Source: CAVROT01 sp963722905
GTDB taxonomy: Bacteria > Pseudomonadota > Alphaproteobacteria > Rhodobacterales > Rhodobacteraceae
Direction: 5' to 3'
Length of the DNA: 64,000 nucleotides
Assembly (NCBI GenBank): GCA_963722905.1
Contig: CAVROT010000013.1
Coordinates: 1 to 64,000 of the forward strand
The notes beneath the pieces were generated by a model. That model worked only from the letters and a program-made list of their open reading frames with translations. It ran no database searches and had not been told where the DNA came from. The first letter of the stretch is position 1; every line of letters starts with the position of its first letter. This document shows positions 60,390 through 64,000 of the stretch, piece after piece. The position numbers and the translations under genes are program-made.

Positions 60390-61367
60390 TCAATCGTACA
60401 GACCGGCCGTCCGCGCCCGCAGCTGCACCAGCGCCAGCACCGCGTCGATGATCGGCGTGGGGGTCTGCGTCACGCGCCCCAGCTCCTGCACCGATCCCAG
60501 AAGTGCGTCGATCTCCATGGGCCGCCCCTGATCGAGATCCTGTAGCATCGACGTGCGGTGCGCGCCGACGGCCGCCCCCCCGTCGATCCGCCGCTCCACG
60601 TCGATGGGGAACTTGACGCCCAGCGCCTCGGCGATGGCCTGCGCCTCCAGCATCATGTCGCGCGCCACCACGCGCGTCCCCGGATCGGTGCAAAGCACGT
60701 CCAGCGTGGCATGGGTCAGGGCCGAGATGGGGTTGAACGACAGGTTCCCCCACAGCTTGACCCAGATCTCGTCGCGCAGCTTGGGACGTACCGGCGCCTT
60801 CAGCCCGGCCGCGCCCAGCGCCTTCGACAGCGCCAGCGCGCGGTCCGACTTCGACCCGTCCGGTTCGCCCAGCGAGAACCGGTTGCCCTCCATATGCTTC
60901 ACGACGCCGGGCTCGATCACCTCGGCGGCGGGATAGACGACGCAGCCCAGCACCCGGTCGGGGCCGAACCCGTCCCACTGCGCGTCGCCCGGATCGACCG
61001 AGACGAGGCGGGTGCCCTCCAGCGGCCCGCCGATCTTGTGGAAGTACCACCACGGCACGCCGTTGACGCCCGAGACGATGGTGGTGTCCGGCCCGATCAG
61101 AGGGTGCATCTTGTCCACCACCGGCGGCACCGAATGGGCCTTCAGGGTGACGATGACGTAGTCCTGCACGCCGAGCGCGGCGGGATCCTCGGACACCGAG
61201 ACGGACACGGTGGTCCGTTCGTCCTCCTCGATGAGGGTCAGCCCGTTCTCCTGCATCGCCGCGAGATGCGGACCGCGCGCGACCAGCGACACGTCCGCCC
61301 CGGCCTGCGCCAGCTTGGCCCCCATGTAGCCGCCGATGGCGCCCGCGCCGAAGACGCAGATCTTCAC
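60390..61367 (-). CDS. Ketopantoate reductase family protein (PanE/ApbA-like)
   Basis: NADP-dependent oxidoreductase of 325 aa. The nucleotide site is VFGAGAIGGYMGAKLAQAGA; the second domain has DEIWVKLWGNLSFNPISAL with the catalytic Lys. In the best case it is 2-dehydropantoate 2-reductase for pantothenate, but many family members have other 2-keto-acid substrates. Its start overlaps the acyl-CoA synthetase stop by 4 nt, so a catabolic 2-hydroxy-acid role is also possible. Confidence 0.9.
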   Translation of the reverse strand: MKICVFGAGAIGGYMGAKLAQAGADVSLVARGPHLAAMQENGLTLIEEDERTTVSVSVSEDPAALGVQDYVIVTLKAHSVPPVVDKMHPLIGPDTTIVSGVNGVPWWYFHKIGGPLEGTRLVSVDPGDAQWDGFGPDRVLGCVVYPAAEVIEPGVVKHMEGNRFSLGEPDGSKSDRALALSKALGAAGLKAPVRPKLRDEIWVKLWGNLSFNPISALTHATLDVLCTDPGTRVVARDMMLEAQAIAEALGVKFPIDVERRIDGGAAVGAHRTSMLQDLDQGRPMEIDALLGSVQELGRVTQTPTPIIDAVLALVQLRARTAGLYD

Positions 61368-62902
61368 GACGGCGCCTTTTCGGTCAGGCCCAGCTTCTCG
61401 GCCAGGCCGATGCGCTGCAGCTTGCCTGTCACGCCCTTGGGAATCTCGTCCAGGACGATCACGCGGCGCGGGACCTTGAAGTCAGCCAGACGCTCGGCGG
61501 CGAAATCGCGCACCTCCCGCTCGGTCAGCTCGGCCCCTTCGCGCAGGACGATGGCGGCGGCGACCTCCTCGCCCAGCTTGGGGTGGGGCAGCGCGAACGT
61601 CAGCGCCTGCACGATGTCGGGATGGTCCGACAGGATTCCGTCGACCTCCAGCGGGCTGACCTTCTCACCGCCGCGGTTGATGATTTCCTTGAGCCGCCCG
61701 GTCAGCGTCAGGAACCCGTCGGCGTCGATCTCGCCCTGGTCGCCCGTGCGGAACCACCGCTTGCCGTCCGCGTCGAAGAAGTTCGCGGCGTTGGCGTCAG
61801 GGTTGTTCTCGTAGCCCGGCGTCACGTTGGTGCCCGAAATCGCCACCTCGCCCACCCCGCCGTCCAGCAGCCTGGGCTCGGCCTCGTGGGCGACGCGGAC
61901 CTCCGGGCCAGCCGCCAGACCCACCGCGCCGGGCCTCTGGCGCCCCGGCTCGATCGGGTTCGAGCACATCTGGTGCGCGGCCTCGGTCATCCCGTAGCTC
62001 TCGACCACCGGCACGCCGAAGGTCTCGGCCAACCGCGTCATCACCGGTCCGGGCAATGAGGCCGAGGACGAGCGCAGGAACCGCAACCGCGCGTCCGCGA
62101 TGGCGTCGGCGTTGCGCGGGGCCCGCGCCAGGATCGCCTGGTGCATGGTCGGGACGGCGGTGAACCATGTCGGATCCGCCTCTTTCAGCCAGCCGAAGAA
62201 CCGCAGCGCGTCGAAGCCCGGCGCGCACCAGACCCGCCCGCCCGCACCCAGCGACGACGACACCGCCGCCAGCAAGCCGTGGATGTGGAAGAGGGGCATG
62301 ACGTTGAGGCAGCAGTCGTTCGGCGTCAGTTGCAGGGACGCGGCGATGTTGCGCGCCGAGGCCGCGACGTTGGAATGGAGCAGCGGCACGATCTTGGGCC
62401 GCGAGGTGGTGCCCGACGTGTGCAGGATCAGCGCAACGTCCGACGCCCCCGGCATGGCGGTGCCCGCCGCATCGCCCGCATCCCCGGTCAGCATGAACGC
62501 ACCTGCCGGTGCATCCTCGTTCACCGACAGCCGCAGGATAGCGATCCCCAGCTTCTGCGCGGCCGCACGGGCAGGGCCGTCGTCGCCCTCGGCCAGCACC
62601 AGTGCCCGGGCCTTCAGGTCGTCGAGGTAGAACGAGTATTCGTCTTCGCGGTAGGCGGGGTTCAGCGGCGCGGTCGTCGCCGCCTGCGCGATGGTGACGA
62701 AGGCCGTGGCCATTTCGGGACCGTTGGGCAGGACGATGGCCACCCGGTCGCTTGCACCCACGCCGCAGGATCGCAATGCCGCGCCGGTCTGTTGCGAGAA
62801 GTCGCGCAGCGCCCCGTAGGTCAGCCACGGACGCCCCGGCGCCCCGATGGCCGGCGCATCCGCCGGATGATCAGCGATCAGCCCAGCTATGGTGTTCGGC
62901 AT
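61364..62902 (-). CDS. Acyl-CoA synthetase (AMP-forming), oxalyl-CoA-synthetase-like
   Basis: Protein of 512 aa of the ANL superfamily. P-loop LHTSGTTSRPKIVPLLHSN, acyl motif ESYGMTEAAHQM, hinge GRLKEIINRGGEKVSP, and the C-terminal lysine in KGVTGKLQR. Its length and motif choice resemble oxalate-CoA ligases (Pcs60/AAE3). The exact acid is not readable. Start at 62902 is chosen because it begins at the usual PNTIAGLIAD; longer frames look spurious. Coupled to the PanE-like gene. Confidence 0.92.
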   Translation of the reverse strand: MPNTIAGLIADHPADAPAIGAPGRPWLTYGALRDFSQQTGAALRSCGVGASDRVAIVLPNGPEMATAFVTIAQAATTAPLNPAYREDEYSFYLDDLKARALVLAEGDDGPARAAAQKLGIAILRLSVNEDAPAGAFMLTGDAGDAAGTAMPGASDVALILHTSGTTSRPKIVPLLHSNVAASARNIAASLQLTPNDCCLNVMPLFHIHGLLAAVSSSLGAGGRVWCAPGFDALRFFGWLKEADPTWFTAVPTMHQAILARAPRNADAIADARLRFLRSSSASLPGPVMTRLAETFGVPVVESYGMTEAAHQMCSNPIEPGRQRPGAVGLAAGPEVRVAHEAEPRLLDGGVGEVAISGTNVTPGYENNPDANAANFFDADGKRWFRTGDQGEIDADGFLTLTGRLKEIINRGGEKVSPLEVDGILSDHPDIVQALTFALPHPKLGEEVAAAIVLREGAELTEREVRDFAAERLADFKVPRRVIVLDEIPKGVTGKLQRIGLAEKLGLTEKAPS

Positions 62903-63124
62903 CCTCGTCCCCCTCCCGTTCCGGCCTTCTGCCGGTCCACTCGGGATAACGGCGTCGTAGGGCAAAGCAAGACCGTTGCCGGTGCGCGGTCAAAGTTCGG
63001 GCGCCTGGAACGCATGTCGGACCGGACGCGACCCCGTCTCGGGTGGTATCCATCATGCGCAGGATCGGCTTACATCGCGACGCAGCGCGCGCTAGCGTGG
63101 TCAGCGCAATTCCAACGAGGGACC

Positions 63125-63559
63125 ATGACCAGCATTCTCGTGCTCAACGGGCCGAACCTGAACCTGCTGGGCCTCCGGCAGCCCGAGATCTACGGCTCGG
63201 AAACGCTGGAGGATGTGGAGCGGAATTGTCGTGCGCTGCTGCCGGAGGGCACGGACCTGACGATGCTCCAGTCCAATCACGAAGGCCAGCTGATCGACTG
63301 GATCCACGAGGCGCGCGGCCGGCGGGACGCCATCGTCATCAACCCCGGCGCGTTCACGCACACCTCCATCGCGATCCTCGACGCGTTGAACGCCTTCGAG
63401 GGCCATGTCTTCGAAGTGCATATATCCAACGTCCACCGGCGTGAGAGCTTTCGCCATCACAGCTATGTCTCCGCGCGGGCCGACGGGGTGATCGCCGGTC
63501 TCGGGATCGAGGGCTATGCCGCCGCCGTCCGCCGGGTGCTGTCGCTGGCCCGGGCCTAG
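63125..63559 (+). CDS. aroQ: 3-dehydroquinate dehydratase, type II
   Basis: Shikimate-pathway enzyme of 144 aa converting 3-dehydroquinate to 3-dehydroshikimate. Active-site Tyr23 (EIYGSE), Asn and His in NPGAFTHTS, His99 in EVHISNVHRRE. The opening is LVLNGPNLNLLG. GAGGG lies 3 nt before the ATG. The 222-nt gap upstream, shared with the divergent acyl-CoA synthetase, should hold the promoter. Confidence 0.96.
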   Translation: MTSILVLNGPNLNLLGLRQPEIYGSETLEDVERNCRALLPEGTDLTMLQSNHEGQLIDWIHEARGRRDAIVINPGAFTHTSIAILDALNAFEGHVFEVHISNVHRRESFRHHSYVSARADGVIAGLGIEGYAAAVRRVLSLARA

Positions 63560-63569
63560 TCGCCAAGGC

Positions 63570-63998
63570 TCAGCGTACCCCGATCTCGGCCAGGGCCAGC
63601 ATCAGGGCCGGTGGCAGGTCGGACGCGCGTTCGCCGGGCGCGAGGTCGCGGGGCGCGTCGCCGGGGGCGAGGTAGCGCCAGCCCTGGAACGGCCGCTTGG
63701 CCATCGCCTCGGTCCGCTGCAGGTCATGGTCGAGGACGAGGCCGCACCGCGCGATCCCGTCGCCGCGATCCACCTCGTCCAGCCGCAGGATGCGTTGCCG
63801 GGCCAGGACAGCGCCGCGGATGACCCAGTAGATCGACCCGCCGGCCAGCACTTCGGCCGTCCGCCGGGGCCACATGCGCGTCACGTGACGGGGCAGTCCG
63901 TCGGCGGTGCGCGACTGGGGGCGCTGCTGCCATGCCTCCAGATCGGCGACCGTCTCGGTGCCGACGCTGAGCTTGAGAATGTTGACGTGGTCGGGCAC
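63570..63998 (-). CDS. DUF1489 family protein, start near window edge
   Basis: At least 142 aa, unknown function. The pattern ILKLSVGTETVADLEAWQ..RP and later GSIYWVIRGAVLARQRIL matches the DUF1489 family common in alphaproteobacteria. A GTG at 63998 would serve as start, but an upstream ATG beyond the window cannot be excluded. Convergent with aroQ, 10 nt apart. Confidence 0.85.
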   Translation of the reverse strand: MPDHVNILKLSVGTETVADLEAWQQRPQSRTADGLPRHVTRMWPRRTAEVLAGGSIYWVIRGAVLARQRILRLDEVDRGDGIARCGLVLDHDLQRTEAMAKRPFQGWRYLAPGDAPRDLAPGERASDLPPALMLALAEIGVR

Positions 63999-64000
63999 GA

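Noticed and set aside
1..64000. Insertion sequences, phage genes, CRISPR arrays, rRNA
   Set aside because: No transposase, integrase or phage motifs, no spaced direct repeats beyond the short ones listed, and no rRNA-like stretches were seen.

Overview
This window is a very GC-rich bacterial chromosome segment. Its gene content and neighbourhoods point to an alphaproteobacterium of the Rhodobacterales (Rhodobacteraceae/Paracoccaceae). The markers are the F1Fo-ATPase zeta inhibitor (DUF1476), a VPLPA-CTERM sorting signal, a corrinoid protein with DUF1638 and a stand-alone homocysteine methyltransferase, an L21 protein with a helix-hairpin-helix tail, the ubiA/rsmE/gshA block, and a PyrC of the Rhodobacterales type without the HxH metal site. 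The genus cannot be fixed from the sequence alone. I see no insertion sequence, prophage, rRNA operon or CRISPR array; this is mostly core chromosome, densely coded on both strands.

Layout. 0-6.5 kb: a tRNA-Ser at the left edge, a secreted DUF2059 protein, then rplU-rpmA, a GNAT enzyme, obgE, proB and proA on the plus strand. 6.5-10 kb: a gene-free stretch, then a minus-strand pirin/ring-cleaving dioxygenase/hydrolase operon resembling quinone-stress (mhq) operons. 10-12.7 kb: an exported histidine phosphatase fused to an NTF2-like domain, a CcdA-type thiol transporter and TusA. 12.7-19.2 kb: RNase E, whose reading frame is broken in this sequence, and a DctB/DctD-type two-component pair. 19.2-22.6 kb: purC-purS-(alcohol dehydrogenase)-purQ, and divergently the ATPase zeta subunit. 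22.7-31.6 kb: an MprF-like protein, parts of a split cobalamin-dependent methionine synthase (homocysteine methyltransferase, corrinoid protein, perhaps DUF1638), a PA0069-type radical SAM protein next to a LexA-like box, and a sorted SGNH esterase.

31.5-41.6 kb: SufE, a lipoprotein, YqgE, a DsbD alpha-domain protein, an RND pump with its adaptor, MoaB, YghU and a degenerate family-4 uracil-DNA glycosylase. 41.7-46.7 kb: pyrB, a tail-anchored protein, an M8-like metalloprotease, a PyrX-like pyrC, plsY and a DUF805 protein. 46.7-54 kb: gshA, two small genes and rsmE on the minus strand, divergent from ubiA, a BON/OmpA protein and a coiled-coil membrane protein. 54-56 kb: about 2 kb without an intact gene. 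56-64 kb: a tandem universal stress protein, a tctCBA carboxylate transporter, a ketopantoate-reductase-like/acyl-CoA-synthetase pair, aroQ and a DUF1489 gene running to the right edge.

The most unusual items are the rne frameshift, the uracil-DNA glycosylase without its active-site His, the DctD regulator without GAFTGA, the dehydrogenase placed inside the pur operon, the phosphatase/NTF2 fusion and the candidate LexA box. No wholly new multi-gene system stands out. Start sites were chosen from Shine-Dalgarno position, homologue length and gene overlap; all function calls come from reading motifs, not from a database search.
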